Source of the DNA: CAYJAD01 sp964368075
GTDB lineage: Bacteria > Desulfobacterota > Desulfovibrionia > Desulfovibrionales > Desulfovibrionaceae
Direction of reading: 5' to 3'
DNA length: 64,000 nucleotides
Assembly: GCA_964368075.1 (NCBI GenBank)
Contig: CAYJAD010000011.1
Location: 1 to 64,000, forward strand
Below the pieces are notes generated by a model. That model had not been told where the DNA came from. It did not search any database and saw nothing but the letters and a program-made list of their open reading frames with translations. Shown piece by piece: positions 48,894-59,203 of this stretch (its first letter is position 1; every line of letters starts with the position of its first letter). A program made the position numbers and the translations under genes.

Positions 48894-51800
48894 CTAAAAT
48901 CCTTGTATTGATAAATCTAAAATACCGTTCACAACCGCGCCGTTAGCGTCATAACATGTCACTCGCACGCCGTCAGTAACATAGCCGTTCACAATAGTTC
49001 CTTTGCTAACAACTTTCACGCTATAAGCGTCATTAAAACCTTCATCATATTGTATTGACGCACTTACATTTCTAATGCGTTTGAAGTAGTTTTGTGGAAC
49101 TTCAACAAGAAAGTTAGCGCCTACGACTTTCACATCTTCAATAATCATTAACGGCTTATCGTCAAAATCAATCAAGGTGCTTATATCATTACAAATTAAC
49201 GCTACTTGATTATCAAAATTAACCGTAATACGTATTTTAACATCATCAGACGTTATGCGATAGCTAGTAAGCAATACGGGCGTGCTGTAAACCAGTTCAT
49301 CGCCAACATAAACACATCTCGAATAATAAACGTTTTTTATTTCGCCTTGCACAATATCAGCACTAACACGCATAAAAGAGCCGTGATATAACTCATTAAT
49401 ATCTATTTCATAAGTGTAGCTAACTGCTAACGGCATATTACTATAGATTGTCTTAATATCTATACCATTATAGATTGTCTCAACATCTACGCCATTATAT
49501 AGCGTTTGTATTGGTAGATTGCTAATTAACTGATTACCTGCATTTATATTGCCGTCCACAATGCTACCGCTCCATCCTTTTGATACCTCTGATATAGTGT
49601 CGTATAAATTGCGCGTCACATCTTCGCCTAAGTTGATATTAATAAATATTTCTTCACTTTTTAACCCAATAGCATCAACCGCTTTCACATAGACACGCTT
49701 AGTTATGTTAATATATGGCGTCAAATCAACTATACCGTCTAAATTAATAGGATTAGTAATCAGTGCCGATTGGTCGTAGCTATCTATTAAATTCGTAGCA
49801 ATTTTAACCTCATAACCGCGTAAATCAATAGGCGGAGTGTTGTTTTTAATTTCTAACAAATTGCCGTTAAGATATAGTTCATCAGGTGGTGGTGGTGGGT
49901 TGGTCGCACCCTCGTTATAAATTGTAAACGAGGCAGGCTCACTCCATACGCCTGATGTTGAGACGACCCAAACGGTCGCTCCATATTCTTTTTTATCAAC
50001 AAGCTCAGGAAGCGTAATTGTATATTTGTCATACTCATTAATTATTTTTGGAAATCTTACAGGAAAACCAAGTGTTCCTCTTTCATAATACATCACGCGA
50101 TAATAACTAAAATACACGCCCGTCTTATCTTGCAAGCGCATTGATAATACTGCATTGCCAACTAGTTCGCCTCTGCTGTCAATAGTCATTGTTGTTTCAT
50201 CTGCAACATAGTTAATGAGTTCCGCTTTATTTGGCTTGCCTCTGTCGTAGTAACTTGGGAACGTTAAAGCACTTTCATACGGCGGAATATCGCCATCAAT
50301 AACGTCGTAATAGCCTTTAGCGCTTGGGATACATGATATGTCTGCTGTAAAGTCAGCGTTACGCGTTATTTCTTTGATTAACACTTCAATGCCAGCTTTA
50401 CCACTTTCGCCTAGCGTTACCATAGCGTCTAGTCTTGGCGCTTGTGCTTCTAGTATTGGCACTTGAAAATATAATACTTGTGTTTCTTCGTTCGCGTATG
50501 GTCGAATATCCCAAAATGTAACACTGTACTTAGTTCCGTCTTTCAATGAATATAACTTGCCTAACTCGGTATTGTAAAATTGGTCTAAAATAACCGCCTC
50601 AACGTAGTTATTATCGTTATATTGATAGCCAACAACCTTACCTTGCGTGCCAACACCTAAGAAAAAACTAGGGTGCTGAACTAGTATTTTATCGCCCGGA
50701 ACGTAATCAATCGCGCGCCAATCAGTAGAAAACGCTATAATCTTACTGCGTAAACGCACTCTTGCAAGCGTCAACATACCAATCTTATAAGCTAATTCGT
50801 AATTATCAACCCAAAGTGCATCTAACTTTTCAATATTAGCTGGCGTAACGCCGTCTTCATGAACTAGTATCTCATCTTGAGCATAATCTTTGTTCTTATT
50901 ATAAAACATCACTCTCAAGCCGTCGACCGCCTTGATTTGTTTAGACTGCTTAATTGACATATTAGCGCTGTTTCTTGACGTAATAACGTCTACTGTGTCG
51001 CCGTCAGGATTGTCATATGTAATTACATATTCGCCATTTCTCATTGATATATACGCTTGCGCCACTTCCAACATCTCGCTTAATACAACGCCTAGCGTTC
51101 TGCCACCTGTTTCAACGCCGTTAGCTGAAAAGCCGTATTTTTCGCAATGCTGTTCAAACGCAGCAAAACTTTCAGCATTTAAAGGCACATCGCCCGCTGT
51201 TTGTATGATATTTTTATCTGTGAGTAATCTGCGTGCCAATTTGGCAATATTACTTGTTGTTACAAGTGAATAATCTTCGTTTCTGCCCTGTAATGTAGCT
51301 AAACAATTTATTGTGTTTAAAGCACCGTTTAAGCGCTCGCTTGCCTTTGCACGCATTTCTATCAGCGTGTATATTTGCCCTGTGTACGTGATTGGTGGCT
51401 TGTCCTGCTGCGCTTGCACCTCAACAACGTAACTATCGCCATATATTTTTGTGTTACCACTCAATCCTGCGATATAGTAAGTTATTTCGCCATTTATTAA
51501 TTTGTAATCGCCTATGTAAACGCCTGTCGTAATATACCATAATTCATATCTTAACGCACCTATCTCAACGCGATAACGCCCTTTAGGCAATGCGCTAGTC
51601 GTGTTTGTAGCGGTGTTATATTTGCTTAATGTTAGTGTATATGTGTAACCAGCTAGTGTTGTTTGCTCAAGTTCATATCTATTGCCCTCTGATGCATTAA
51701 TTACAATTTCTTGTGTGTCTAGATTTATAACTTTCAAGTCGTTAATATAAGGCTTCATCAATAATGGCGTGTATTGCGCGTAGATGCCTGACGGGAAGTT

Positions 51801-52559
51801 TAACACGATATTAATTAATTCTGTATCTGCTGGTGTTTCGTGAGGGAAAATAACGGCGTCTAGCTTGTAGTTATATGAAGTAGTCGCCATTGCTTTATTT
51901 ACCCACTTGAATGGCTGTCCGCTCCAACCGCTATAAACGTAATATTCAATATCCCCACCAACTGATGATATGATTGGTGTAGTATCCTGCCTAACGTCCG
52001 TCACATCGACTTGTCCTACAGATACCACAAATAAATGATTAATATATTGGATATTGTCAATGACTTGTTGATACGGCGCTATTGCATAATCAGGTACCAC
52101 TCGAGTACTCCCGATTACTATAGGTAAATACTCGTATGGTCGTTGTGAATTGCTTGAAGACGTAAGTGTATACATCTTCCCTGCTTGATTTTCGCGTGTC
52201 TGCTCTTGCTCGCGTGTGAAAAAGTTCATTATTGACGATACTACATAGCTTACGCCAACCGATACCGCCGTGCTAATAATTATACCGCCGATAGTGGTTG
52301 CTGCAAAACTACTAATAGCGCTACCAATCGCGCCCGCTACCGCTAACCCTGTTGCATTGATTGAAAAATACACAACGATATTATCGCCTTTTTTCGCCTC
52401 TACGCTTTCCCAATCGTCAGGCGTTACAATAACATCGTTTAGATATATTTCTGCCGTCTTGAGTGCGTTTAACGGGATATTCTCACGCTTAGCATGCTCA
52501 ATAACTGAACGTATTAGTATCTGATTGTTATTAACTGTAAATTGTGTATTATTTTGCAT
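48894..52559 (-). CDS. Tail tip host-specificity protein, lambda J-like (B)
   Basis: A 1221-residue homologue of 8746-12462. It has the same N-terminal hydrophobic Gly/Ala stretch (VAGAIGSAISSFAATTIGGI), the conserved RRLLTDKNIIQTAGDVPLNA block, and a beta-rich C-terminus. The region before the first block (residues 150-400) and the fibronectin-like part differ most. It should form the tail tip. Confidence 0.85.
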   Translation of the reverse strand: MQNNTQFTVNNNQILIRSVIEHAKRENIPLNALKTAEIYLNDVIVTPDDWESVEAKKGDNIVVYFSINATGLAVAGAIGSAISSFAATTIGGIIISTAVSVGVSYVVSSIMNFFTREQEQTRENQAGKMYTLTSSSNSQRPYEYLPIVIGSTRVVPDYAIAPYQQVIDNIQYINHLFVVSVGQVDVTDVRQDTTPIISSVGGDIEYYVYSGWSGQPFKWVNKAMATTSYNYKLDAVIFPHETPADTELINIVLNFPSGIYAQYTPLLMKPYINDLKVINLDTQEIVINASEGNRYELEQTTLAGYTYTLTLSKYNTATNTTSALPKGRYRVEIGALRYELWYITTGVYIGDYKLINGEITYYIAGLSGNTKIYGDSYVVEVQAQQDKPPITYTGQIYTLIEMRAKASERLNGALNTINCLATLQGRNEDYSLVTTSNIAKLARRLLTDKNIIQTAGDVPLNAESFAAFEQHCEKYGFSANGVETGGRTLGVVLSEMLEVAQAYISMRNGEYVITYDNPDGDTVDVITSRNSANMSIKQSKQIKAVDGLRVMFYNKNKDYAQDEILVHEDGVTPANIEKLDALWVDNYELAYKIGMLTLARVRLRSKIIAFSTDWRAIDYVPGDKILVQHPSFFLGVGTQGKVVGYQYNDNNYVEAVILDQFYNTELGKLYSLKDGTKYSVTFWDIRPYANEETQVLYFQVPILEAQAPRLDAMVTLGESGKAGIEVLIKEITRNADFTADISCIPSAKGYYDVIDGDIPPYESALTFPSYYDRGKPNKAELINYVADETTMTIDSRGELVGNAVLSMRLQDKTGVYFSYYRVMYYERGTLGFPVRFPKIINEYDKYTITLPELVDKKEYGATVWVVSTSGVWSEPASFTIYNEGATNPPPPPDELYLNGNLLEIKNNTPPIDLRGYEVKIATNLIDSYDQSALITNPINLDGIVDLTPYINITKRVYVKAVDAIGLKSEEIFININLGEDVTRNLYDTISEVSKGWSGSIVDGNINAGNQLISNLPIQTLYNGVDVETIYNGIDIKTIYSNMPLAVSYTYEIDINELYHGSFMRVSADIVQGEIKNVYYSRCVYVGDELVYSTPVLLTSYRITSDDVKIRITVNFDNQVALICNDISTLIDFDDKPLMIIEDVKVVGANFLVEVPQNYFKRIRNVSASIQYDEGFNDAYSVKVVSKGTIVNGYVTDGVRVTCYDANGAVVNGILDLSIQGF

Positions 52560-52953
52560 GCTTTATCTCGTATATTTCAATTTCTTTATCCATAACGTGT
52601 ACCATAGGCGTTAGTGCTGTCGCCCTGCCCTCTATAGCGTGTAACGCTCTGTCCCCAATAATCAAACCACAATGAGTGTATAAACCATTCTGCTTGTTAA
52701 AGAAAAGGCACACGTGACTGTAGGTCTCTGGCGCTAGTTGCTTTTTTATCAAATTGTTATAAAGGAGGGAGTTTATATGCTGTTCGATAGCCACGTGTTT
52801 TGCCCTTTCTGTCTTAATATCGCTTATATCTGTATTTATGTCAATATTTAATTCATGCTTGAGAAATAGCAACACCAATCCCGCACAATCGCAACTTTCA
52901 AACGTTGCCCTGTTGAACTCGAAAGGTATGCCTAAATACTTAGTGATATTCAT
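52549..52953 (-). CDS. NlpC/P60 tail-tip peptidase, lambda K-like (B)
   Basis: A 134-residue protein with the same catalytic segments as unit A: FESCDCAGLVLLFLKHEL and YTHCGLIIGDRALHAIEG. Near its end, GRATALTPMVHVMDKEIE is conserved. It overlaps the tail tip gene by 11 bases. Confidence 0.85.
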   Translation of the reverse strand: MNITKYLGIPFEFNRATFESCDCAGLVLLFLKHELNIDINTDISDIKTERAKHVAIEQHINSLLYNNLIKKQLAPETYSHVCLFFNKQNGLYTHCGLIIGDRALHAIEGRATALTPMVHVMDKEIEIYEIKHAK

Positions 52954-52963
52954 AACAGCAACC

Positions 52964-53545
52964 TCACATTGTAAAATTAGTGTTATAGTAGCGCGCTGTT
53001 GGCAACGGCTCGTTCAATATATCATTATTGGTCAAATCGCCCGTTATCTCGCTAATAGTATTCGTTATGCTTGTCAGCTTCAAGTTCTGTGTTTCGTTTA
53101 TCAGTTCGCCTGTTTTGCGTGATACTGAACGCACAATCACGTTTAACGCTTCAATCGGATTTTCTAACGCAAGTGCAATTTCTTCATCATAGTTCGCAAT
53201 TTGCAAGCTACCTGCGACAATTTCGCCACCAGCGCGCTCACTAACCATAATGTATTTGAAAGGATAAGCAAGATAATCAACGCCGTTGTAGACGTGCTTG
53301 TATATCGGGTTGCCTCGCTCATCAACGCCTGCAAACTCTGTAGGGCTTGAACTTAAATTATACCACTTGTTTGGCTCTAACTCGATTGATACAAGGTTAA
53401 TTATGCCACCGTCCGTCACTTCGTCCGATAGTTCTTCAATCAACTCTTGCGACAACCCCCGATGCGCTCGCTGTTGGGGTGGAGTGTTTATCTGCTCGCT
53501 AGTAATAAATGTCGTTTCAAATAATTCTTTATCAAAAATTTTCAT
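52964..53545 (-). CDS. Minor tail protein, DUF1833-like, lambda L position (B)
   Basis: A 193-residue homologue of 12860-13450. The start MKIFDKELFETT at 53545 was chosen to match unit A; an earlier frame from 53578 lacks conservation. The segments SIELEPNKWYNLSSSPTEFA and ITNTISEITGDLTNNDILNE are shared. It should join tube and tip. Confidence 0.72.
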   Translation of the reverse strand: MKIFDKELFETTFITSEQINTPPQQRAHRGLSQELIEELSDEVTDGGIINLVSIELEPNKWYNLSSSPTEFAGVDERGNPIYKHVYNGVDYLAYPFKYIMVSERAGGEIVAGSLQIANYDEEIALALENPIEALNVIVRSVSRKTGELINETQNLKLTSITNTISEITGDLTNNDILNEPLPTARYYNTNFTM

Positions 53546-53550
53546 AAATA

Positions 53551-53928
53551 CTACCTCGCAGGCACTAGATATTCCCAACGCAACACAAACGATACTTTAT
53601 AGCCGTATCTGTGTAGTTTGGTATAAGTCAAAGCCGTATCGTTAAACCTAAAACAATAGTATTTGTTAGGGTCAATGTTTGGATAGTCAATATCAGGAAA
53701 CGGCGCATAAAATGAATTAATATTGTTCGCCTCAAACCAACCCTTGAACGTATTAAATTCTAGGTTGCTCATCTCGATAGACATATTTATCAACTTATAT
53801 GTAGCCGTGCCACCACTACGCACACGCTCGTTAATATCCGTTTCAAATATTACACGCGTATCAATATCTTGTATTGAGTAGTCTGACGCTGTCTTTCTAA
53901 AAGGTATTATGCTAGGCAAATATATCAT
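53551..53928 (-). CDS. Minor tail protein, lambda M position (B)
   Basis: A 125-residue homologue of 13452-13838, with NERVRSGGTATYKLINMSIE and KYYCFRFNDTALTYTK. It overlaps the tape-measure stop by 4 bases. The role is inferred from order. Confidence 0.65.
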   Translation of the reverse strand: MIYLPSIIPFRKTASDYSIQDIDTRVIFETDINERVRSGGTATYKLINMSIEMSNLEFNTFKGWFEANNINSFYAPFPDIDYPNIDPNKYYCFRFNDTALTYTKLHRYGYKVSFVLRWEYLVPAR

Positions 53929-56069
53929 CTATTCACTCTCCTGTTTGAACTGCTTCGATAGTCTATTGATTGCGAAATTGCGCCACCGCGTGCAATATCT
54001 GTTGCCACAGTCGATACAATCAAGTTAGTGATTTCCGTCTGTCCGCTTGCGTTAGTTTTTTGTGTTGTCTGCACAGTTGTGTTAGGCACTTGGTTGATAT
54101 TGTTAATTACAATGCCACCGCCTGCTCCACCAGCACCCGCCATTGATAAACCAACAGCACCAACACCGCTAAACGCATTAACTAAGCCGTCACGTATACC
54201 AGCATATTTGCCCGTGACTAAGCCAACATTGCTTGACATGCCCTCTGCCAAGCCTTGCATGTTAAATTTACCTATTTCAGCAAATACCTTTGATGGACTG
54301 TTAATATCTAACGCACCTTTCATGCCCGATGTGATACTATTAGCGATAACTGATATAGTGTCCGCTAGTAACGTGTTAGCCCAACTCAACATACTATCTG
54401 CTAGCGATTGTATCAAGTTCTGCCCGATGTTTTCCATAACGGATTTTTCACTGTCAAATGTGGATTGTATCCCGTTCGTTATTGCGTTTGCAATGATACT
54501 ACCCGCTTGACTAGTGGCTTCTTCACTCGCCACTCGCTCTGCAAGTATCTCTGCGGGTATCGTTGGCCCAACTAGGTTATCTTCAACGCTAGCACTAACA
54601 CCAACGCTATCAAGTGTTGTTGATAGTGAATTTATCTCGTTTCGATAGTCTTTAACATCTTGAATTGCGTCAGGCGCTACAATTCCGCCCTCTTCGGCTT
54701 TGATTTTCGCAACATCTAAATCAGATAACGCAAAGGCAAGGCTTTCAATAGCTTGTAATTGCGGTTTAACGTCCAATCTTCCTAGCGGCGCTATATTACT
54801 GCCTGTAACGCTGTTGAATGTAGCTACAAGCTTATTTATATCGACAATTAAACTGTTTATTAATTGCTTAAAATCATAAACTAACTCTTGCCATAACTTT
54901 TGAAAGTTCAACTTAAAGCGTTCGTTAGTGTTCCATAGATACGTGATAGCGCCCACAACCGCCCCTATAGCAGTTACAACCAAGCCAATAGGGTTAGCCG
55001 CCATTGCAATATTCAATAAGTTTTGAGCAAGTGCCGCCCCCTTTATCGCCTTTGTCAAGTTTATGAACGCTGTTACAACTGTTGTTAGCACCGCTTGCGC
55101 TCTCAATGCTACAAATGCGCCCGTAACGCTTGCTAACGCTAATGCTACCATATCTAAGTTTTCTAACAGCGTTGAAAATCCATTAATAACACTAGGTATA
55201 ACGTTGGCTACAAACTCACTCAATTCGCTCATCATTTCGCCTAAGTTTTCGCCTATAGTAACGATTGATTGCTGCAATTCGGGATTATTAAACGCTACTG
55301 CTAAACTATCTATGGCGCTTCTAACGCCTGCGACTGCCTCTGTAGCAACTGGCAATAATAATTCGCCAAACGATTTACCTAAGTTCTCTAGTTCAACACC
55401 AGCGCTTCTTAGTTGGTTGGCGTACCCGTCTGCTGTGCGCGTGAAGTCGCCTTGAGCGTCTGCCGTCTGCTGTAGAATGTAATTATAACGCAATGTAGCC
55501 TTTTCGGCTTCACTCATATCTGCAAACGCTGTTTCTAGCCCCTCCGCCAACGCATATGCCTCTAAGTTAGCAACACTCAAGTTGATACCAAGTTGCCTTA
55601 ACGGCTCAATCTCGCCACTAATACCCGATTGTATCTTTTGAAATGCGACTTCATGGTCTAGGTTATAGAACGAGGCTAAATCGCCCGTCAAACCCGCCAT
55701 ACGTGTTGACATAGCCAACGTTTGGTCGGCAGTCAAGCCCATTGATTTATACATTGCTCCAAGTGTTGAACTGTACTTCTTCGCTTGTAATTCAGATATA
55801 CCAAACGCGTCTTGTGCAGTCTTTGCCCACTCGTTAACAATTTTAGCGCTATCGCCAAATGTTACGTCGACGACGTTTTGTATCTCTTGTAAATCACTCG
55901 CTAGTCCAATAGCTTTGCTAGAAACACCCACAAACGCAGCTGTCAAGCCCGCAAACGCACCAGCCATAACGCTAGCTGTTGATTTAGCTAGTGATGTTAA
56001 GCCTTTAAGGTCAGCCTCTAGCGGTTTGCTATTACCATCAATATCAATCGTTAGTTTTGGATTTGCCAT
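53925..56069 (-). CDS. Tape measure protein (B)
   Basis: A 714-residue protein from the MANPKL start at 56069; a start at 56096 is possible but not conserved. The N-terminal 300 residues differ from unit A (SKAIGLASDLQEIQNVVDVT, ELENLGKSFGELLLPV). From about residue 310 the C-terminus is shared (RFKLNFQKLWQELVYDFKQL). It should give a tail shorter by roughly 100 residues' worth than unit A. Confidence 0.9.
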   Translation of the reverse strand: MANPKLTIDIDGNSKPLEADLKGLTSLAKSTASVMAGAFAGLTAAFVGVSSKAIGLASDLQEIQNVVDVTFGDSAKIVNEWAKTAQDAFGISELQAKKYSSTLGAMYKSMGLTADQTLAMSTRMAGLTGDLASFYNLDHEVAFQKIQSGISGEIEPLRQLGINLSVANLEAYALAEGLETAFADMSEAEKATLRYNYILQQTADAQGDFTRTADGYANQLRSAGVELENLGKSFGELLLPVATEAVAGVRSAIDSLAVAFNNPELQQSIVTIGENLGEMMSELSEFVANVIPSVINGFSTLLENLDMVALALASVTGAFVALRAQAVLTTVVTAFINLTKAIKGAALAQNLLNIAMAANPIGLVVTAIGAVVGAITYLWNTNERFKLNFQKLWQELVYDFKQLINSLIVDINKLVATFNSVTGSNIAPLGRLDVKPQLQAIESLAFALSDLDVAKIKAEEGGIVAPDAIQDVKDYRNEINSLSTTLDSVGVSASVEDNLVGPTIPAEILAERVASEEATSQAGSIIANAITNGIQSTFDSEKSVMENIGQNLIQSLADSMLSWANTLLADTISVIANSITSGMKGALDINSPSKVFAEIGKFNMQGLAEGMSSNVGLVTGKYAGIRDGLVNAFSGVGAVGLSMAGAGGAGGGIVINNINQVPNTTVQTTQKTNASGQTEITNLIVSTVATDIARGGAISQSIDYRSSSNRRVNR

Positions 56070-56658
56070 TGCCTTTAATACTCCATTTTTCGACATGCTC
56101 GCGCATTTCAGGACTGTCGTATATATTTTTATCTTGCGGAAGTCTAAACATCATTTCGAGTTTTCTTGCCGCTTTTCGCTGTTTTTCGTCTTTGATTTTT
56201 GAAACATCTGCCGAACGATACGATATTACTTTTTTCATCATCGTATTTTCGTCAAGACAATCAAATAGCGCTACATACTCATAATAGTGCATATCGCTTG
56301 TAATTAAATTTATACCATATTGCTGTAAAAAAGCGCTGTATAAGTAATTACTATCATATTCAATATTGAATACTGATATATCGCTTGTGCTTGTGTCGTC
56401 ATTGCTAGTAACTTTATTTACATAGCTACTTGCTCCACCAACAAACGCAGTCAATGCTTGATATAATTCAAGCACATTGCTTTCCGTCAACACTATGTCG
56501 TCAAGCAACATAGTTGGAAGTAGACGGACTATTTCAGTATCACTATCAGCTTTCGACATATCCGCCATGAAGCGTAACCACGCCTTGTAATTCGTGCGTA
56601 TTTGATATGTTTCCTCACCTATAGCAATACGTGTTGGTAGTCCGTCTAATATATTCAT
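56044..56658 (-). CDS. Tail assembly chaperone 2, Gp15-like (B)
   Basis: A 204-residue protein, MNILDGLPTRIAIGEETYQI at the start, helical and acidic, then NIEYDSNYLYSAFLQQYGIN shared in outline with unit A. It overlaps the tape-measure start by 26 bases. It resembles Gp15-type tail chaperones. Confidence 0.7.
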   Translation of the reverse strand: MNILDGLPTRIAIGEETYQIRTNYKAWLRFMADMSKADSDTEIVRLLPTMLLDDIVLTESNVLELYQALTAFVGGASSYVNKVTSNDDTSTSDISVFNIEYDSNYLYSAFLQQYGINLITSDMHYYEYVALFDCLDENTMMKKVISYRSADVSKIKDEKQRKAARKLEMMFRLPQDKNIYDSPEMREHVEKWSIKGNGKSKTND

Positions 56659-56659
56659 A

Positions 56660-56971
56660 CTACGCCTTTTTTATTTCTTTAAACGCGTAATCTATACCTT
56701 GCACTATCGCCTTATATACGCTCATTGTTAAGCCATGCTTAGCGATTACATCATCAACAAAGCCCGTGTTGTACATTCTGCCAAATAGCTCAACTTGCTT
56801 TTCAATGTCAGACAACATGTCGCCCGTATCCTCTGTATCTAGCTTTTTAGCTAGTTCGTCAAACTCTGCCTTGATACGTATATCTATATGGTTAGGCGTG
56901 ATGTTACCCACCACGCCACCAATTTCAATATCAATACTAGCGCCTTTATCTAATTTAACCTTGTAAGCCAT
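56660..56971 (-). CDS. Tail assembly chaperone 1 (B)
   Basis: A 103-residue homologue of 16874-17188. It starts MAYKVKLDKGASIDIEIGGV and ends with a Lys-rich helix. It is located between the tube gene and the Gp15-like gene. Its 3' end has an A6G run before the stop that could be slippery, but no downstream extension was verified. Confidence 0.7.
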   Translation of the reverse strand: MAYKVKLDKGASIDIEIGGVVGNITPNHIDIRIKAEFDELAKKLDTEDTGDMLSDIEKQVELFGRMYNTGFVDDVIAKHGLTMSVYKAIVQGIDYAFKEIKKA

Positions 56972-56987
56972 TACTCCCCCTTTTAAA

Positions 56988-57509
56988 CTACGGCGTCACA
57001 ACAGTCGTAAACGTTTCTGTTGTAGGGTTATAAGTGCCTTTTAGCGGGTCAGTTGTAGAGTATCCCTCAAAGTCAACTGTTTCAACTTTTGTACCCTCAC
57101 CCGTAAACGAAGCAGTCCACGCGCAATAAAAGAACTCTGCAGCATATGTTTCGCCCGTCTGTTTAGATTTATCAACGCGGATAAATGGACGTTTCGCCTT
57201 GTCGCGCGTTTCTCTGTTTTTTGAAATATCAACGACGACATTCAATCCTAAATCACTTCCGTCATTTTCACCATTGCCACTAAACGTTGGCTTATAGCTT
57301 TCAATTTCTTCCGTCTCATTGGCGTTAGTTATCCAATTCTTTGTTTCCGTTTGCGGTGAAGGGTCATAATCAAATTGTGATACCCTGTTCCCGAATAACA
57401 CAAACCCCGCTGTCGCTAGGTCAATCGTTCCACCTGTCGTTAAATCGAAGCCGTCAGGCACTTCGCTTGTCGCCCCGATATAGTTGGCGTAATCTACTAC
57501 TTTTGGCAT
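56988..57509 (-). CDS. Major tail tube protein (B)
   Basis: A 173-residue protein, MPKVVDYANYIGATSEVPDG at the start, with NANETEEIESYKPTFSGNGE in the core. The core resembles 17211-17738 and the termini differ. Its size and position support the tube-protein call. Confidence 0.76.
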   Translation of the reverse strand: MPKVVDYANYIGATSEVPDGFDLTTGGTIDLATAGFVLFGNRVSQFDYDPSPQTETKNWITNANETEEIESYKPTFSGNGENDGSDLGLNVVVDISKNRETRDKAKRPFIRVDKSKQTGETYAAEFFYCAWTASFTGEGTKVETVDFEGYSTTDPLKGTYNPTTETFTTVVTP

Positions 57510-57510
57510 G

Positions 57511-57987
57511 TTAGCCTCCTTTTTTAAAATATTCTATCCTAACAGTGAATTGATATTTAACACTGTTCTCGTCAATAGCGCTAGCGCCCTCTTGGTTGTC
57601 GATAACTTCAACCATATCAGGTGTTTGCCCCATTTTAAATAACGGATAATTCCCGCTATCTTCTTGCTCGTCTACCCACTCGGCAATGCCCTCAACAATA
57701 TTAACCCATTTGAGATTGCTAAGGTCGTTTGTAGCCACCGAAATAGGCAGAATGATTATAACTGTAAAGTCATAGTTTCGCTTACTGTCGCCGTTCACGT
57801 ACTCGCTAACAACTTCATCTTTGACTATTGAAACAGGTGCGATAATCACGTTGCCGTTTTCGCCGTCGTCAAAGTTAAAAAACAATCTTGTGAATAGCGG
57901 ACAGTTGTAAAACCATTCCCACACCGCTAAGTGTCTGCTATTGGCTACGTCTCTAGTAGCTAGTTCTAATAACTCGCTCGCGTTCAT
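57511..57987 (-). CDS. Tail terminator / minor tail protein (B)
   Basis: A 158-residue homologue of 17741-18217, almost identical at the N-terminus (RDVANSRHLAVWEWFYNCPL) and in PISVATNDLSNLKWVNIVEG. The middle (residues 60-75) differs. It is probably the tail terminator. Confidence 0.65.
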   Translation of the reverse strand: MNASELLELATRDVANSRHLAVWEWFYNCPLFTRLFFNFDDGENGNVIIAPVSIVKDEVVSEYVNGDSKRNYDFTVIIILPISVATNDLSNLKWVNIVEGIAEWVDEQEDSGNYPLFKMGQTPDMVEVIDNQEGASAIDENSVKYQFTVRIEYFKKGG

Positions 57988-58337
57988 TTCAACACCTTTT
58001 CACGTTCAATAAACTTGCCTACCGCGTCTATCAGCTTGCTTTTTTCTGTCGCTTCTCCTTTTTCGCTCCAATAACTAGTTGATTTAACGTTCTTGTCCTT
58101 TCTAAAGTTGAATTTCTTGCCATAATATAGCCTGTTAGCATAATGCGCCGTGTATTGTATAGCGTAAGGCTTGATTATCTTACCCTCAATCAAGTTGCCT
58201 GTCTGCTTAGGCGTAAAAGGCGATATAAGCCTGTGCCACTCGCTAGCTAGAAAAGTACCAACCTTGTTGTTACGCGTCAACTTGCCCGCTATGGCGCTTG
58301 CATCTAGCTTTAAACTAGCCTTAACATTTATCTTCAT
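57984..58337 (-). CDS. Head-tail joining / HK97 gp10-like protein (B)
   Basis: A 117-residue homologue of 18214-18567 with the same LISPFTPKQTGNLIEGKIIK core. It overlaps both neighbours by 4 bases and is strongly conserved between the units. Confidence 0.7.
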   Translation of the reverse strand: MKINVKASLKLDASAIAGKLTRNNKVGTFLASEWHRLISPFTPKQTGNLIEGKIIKPYAIQYTAHYANRLYYGKKFNFRKDKNVKSTSYWSEKGEATEKSKLIDAVGKFIEREKVLK

Positions 58338-58813
58338 GCTTGCACCTTGTAGTGCGGCAAAGGTTGCCCTCTATCTGCATTATTAGTCACGCTCTGAATA
58401 AGTATCGCCCTATCGCTGTACTTATCCTTTAATAGCGTTAAGTCAGTTGTTTCGTCCGTCACAACGCCTTTTATAATCAAATCGCCCTCTTGTAGTGTGA
58501 ACTTTTGCTCAATAGTAATAATAGTGGGAATATCACTACCCACATAAAGCAATTCTTCTTCACGCTCAAGTAACAACTCTAATTCTGCACTACTCCAAAC
58601 GTCAGGTGTTACATAATCATTGCTTTTAGGTATTCTCACAGTTATAGCCTTTCTTGTAACGCTTGAGCCATCAACAAGGCTTGTGCTTGTAGATTGACGC
58701 CATGAACAACTATTCAGTTCTTTACGCAAGTATATCGTCTTATACTTATTGTATTCGTCCTTGTACTCGAACTTATTATATAGTGTGATTGTATCATTCG
58801 CAAACGGTAGCAT
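58334..58813 (-). CDS. Head closure / stopper-like protein (B)
   Basis: A 159-residue protein from the ATG at 58813 (GAGGTG upstream). It is conserved with unit A except for a 20-residue insertion in the middle (VWSSAELELLLEREEELLYV and on). The end IQSVTNNADRGQPLPHYKV is the same. Confidence 0.62.
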   Translation of the reverse strand: MLPFANDTITLYNKFEYKDEYNKYKTIYLRKELNSCSWRQSTSTSLVDGSSVTRKAITVRIPKSNDYVTPDVWSSAELELLLEREEELLYVGSDIPTIITIEQKFTLQEGDLIIKGVVTDETTDLTLLKDKYSDRAILIQSVTNNADRGQPLPHYKVQA

Positions 58814-59186
58814 AAACACCTCTATAGAGTAAAGGAACGCCCATATCATCAACAACGCCTGTGAGATAGTCCACAATCAATGCGTTAGCCTTGTGACTGA
58901 GTTCAGTTTCGCTAAGTGTGTTATATGTTACGCTCACACCGTCAGTATTAGCACTTTTAAACTCGCTTGTAGCTTTAGCATTCGTGTCGTATAACCCCAC
59001 TAACTCAAACATCAAGTGTTTTAGTATAGGTGGCAATTCAAAACCACGCTCAACCATGCTGATAAGCCTGTTATACGTGTTGTTGTCAACTTTCTTACTC
59101 GCTCTAACCTCAAAACGCTCAAAAAGTAAGGGGTCAGCAATAGCACCACCCATAGAAATATATTCTTCATGCGTTAAATAAGCCAT
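58794..59186 (-). CDS. Head-tail connector adaptor, gp6-like (B)
   Basis: A 130-residue protein, nearly identical to 18964-19356, starting MAYLTHEEYISMGGAIADPL. It should dock onto the portal. Confidence 0.68.
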   Translation of the reverse strand: MAYLTHEEYISMGGAIADPLLFERFEVRASKKVDNNTYNRLISMVERGFELPPILKHLMFELVGLYDTNAKATSEFKSANTDGVSVTYNTLSETELSHKANALIVDYLTGVVDDMGVPLLYRGVYATVCE

Positions 59187-59203
59187 ACCAACCCCTTTTG
59201 TAA